This document shows, one piece after another, positions 63,503 through 64,000 of a stretch of 64,000 bases of DNA. The position numbers were made by a program, and so were the translations under genes. Position 1 is the first letter of the stretch, and every line of letters starts with the position of its first letter. The DNA lies in the NCBI GenBank assembly GCA_018524345.1, contig JADQAZ010000002.1, positions 248,001 to 312,000 of the forward strand, read 5' to 3'. The notes below the pieces were generated by a model that did no database searches, had not been told where the DNA came from, and worked only from the letters and a program-made list of their open reading frames with translations. This DNA comes from Harenicola maris (GTDB lineage Bacteria > Pseudomonadota > Alphaproteobacteria > Rhodobacterales > Rhodobacteraceae).

Positions 63503-64000
63503 TCTGAAAACGCGGCTGGCGGCGGAGGCCGCCGAGGCGGGGTTTGCCCTGTGCCGTGTGACCTTGCCCGCGCCGCCCGAGGGGCTGGCCGAGCGTTTGG
63601 CGGGGTTTACCGATGCCGGATGGCACGGGCAGATGGCATGGATGGAGGATCGTCAAAGCTGGCGTGCGGACCCGCGGGTGCTTTGGCCCGAGGTGCGCTC
63701 CATCGTGATGCTGGCGGACAGTTACGCGCCGGAAGTGGACCCTATGGCGGGGCTGGCCCATCCGGAGAGGGGGATCATTTCCACCTATGCGCGGGGGCGC
63801 GATTACCATGATACAGTGAAGAAACGGCTCAAGCGGATTGCCCGCTGGCTGGTGGCCGAGACTGGCTGTGAGCTCAAGGTTTTTGTGGATACCGCGCCTG
63901 TGGCGGAGAAGCCCTTGGGCCAGCAGGCGGGGCTTGGTTGGCAGGGGAAGCACACCAATCTGGTGAGCCGCGAGGCGGGGAACTGGTTCTTTATCGGGGC
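63483..64000 (+). CDS. queG: Epoxyqueuosine reductase QueG (3'-truncated)
   Basis: The first 172 residues of a QueG-like protein run to the window edge. [15 protein letters not shown], the [12 protein letters not shown] segment, the [12 protein letters not shown] motif and [28 protein letters not shown] are typical of the cobalamin-binding N-terminal domain, including the catalytic aspartate in VDTAP. The C-terminal twin [4Fe-4S] domain would follow beyond the window. The enzyme makes queuosine from epoxyqueuosine in tRNA. The ATG at 63483 overlaps the GST gene by 20 bp. Confidence 0.9.
   Translation, partial: MPTSTSDLKTRLAAEAAEAGFALCRVTLPAPPEGLAERLAGFTDAGWHGQMAWMEDRQSWRADPRVLWPEVRSIVMLADSYAPEVDPMAGLAHPERGIISTYARGRDYHDTVKKRLKRIARWLVAETGCELKVFVDTAPVAEKPLGQQAGLGWQGKHTNLVSREAGNWFFIG

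Overview
The window looks like a chromosomal segment of a marine alphaproteobacterium of the Rhodobacteraceae (Roseobacter group). The evidence is high GC content, dense operons, an Xsc / SoeABC / TauABC taurine-sulfonate gene set, an alginate-oligomer locus of the Agrobacterium type, long TauC and Hint-domain proteins, and gltD/gltB separated by a small secreted-protein gene. I see no phage, insertion sequence or CRISPR array. The placement is inferred from gene content, not from a phylogenetic marker.

Layout. 1-3.5 kb: a left-truncated glutamine-synthetase-family ligase, an aldehyde dehydrogenase and an iron-type alcohol dehydrogenase in one tight operon, which fits gamma-glutamylation and oxidation of an amino alcohol or amine. 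3.7-5.0 kb: a MATE exporter. 5.0-16.6 kb: an alginate-oligosaccharide locus with a GntR/FCD regulator, a four-gene AlgS-M1-M2-Q-like ABC importer, a PL15 exo-oligoalginate lyase, an SDR reductase (probable DEH reductase), KdgF on the opposite strand, KDG kinase and mannonate dehydratase. Imported oligomers would be cut to unsaturated monomers, opened by KdgF, reduced to KDG and phosphorylated for the Entner-Doudoroff pathway. The promoters of the importer and of kdgK share a TA[CA]TAGTAT motif. 16.7-18.9 kb: an acyltransferase, a cytochrome c and an isopentenyl-diphosphate isomerase.

18.9-29.1 kb: the least explained part. It holds a carbohydrate ABC importer (binding protein, two permeases, ATPase), an argininosuccinate-lyase-like enzyme, a PfkB kinase, a divergent ROK regulator and a 770-residue PIG-L deacetylase with an extra C-terminal domain. 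Together they suggest uptake and breakdown of an acylated, nitrogen-linked sugar conjugate by an uncharacterised route. A DMT transporter follows.

30-36.4 kb: SoeC, SoeB, SoeA and Xsc, which turn sulfoacetaldehyde into acetyl phosphate and oxidise the released sulfite. 36.7-42.1 kb: a lytic transglycosylase, an M50-like membrane protein, an SDR, a YcaQ-type DNA glycosylase and an aldehyde dehydrogenase. 42.2-45.4 kb: TauC (with a large extra-cytoplasmic insertion), TauB and TauA. 45.6-47.7 kb: divergent kynureninase and kynurenine formamidase. 47.7-50.4 kb: CueR and CopA with a clear CueR-type promoter. 50.6-53.9 kb: a small lipoprotein, an L,D-transpeptidase, tRNA-Leu(CAG), an NDUFA9-like protein and UppP. 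54.1-60.9 kb: gltD, a secreted protein of unknown function and gltB. 61-64 kb: a Hint-domain protein, MtgA, a glutathione S-transferase and a right-truncated queG.

Two copies of a dispersed repeat, each built from four 11-bp units around TGTGCAT, lie in the intergenic regions near 18.28 and 55.55 kb. All gene functions are assigned from visible motifs and family knowledge; no database search was run.
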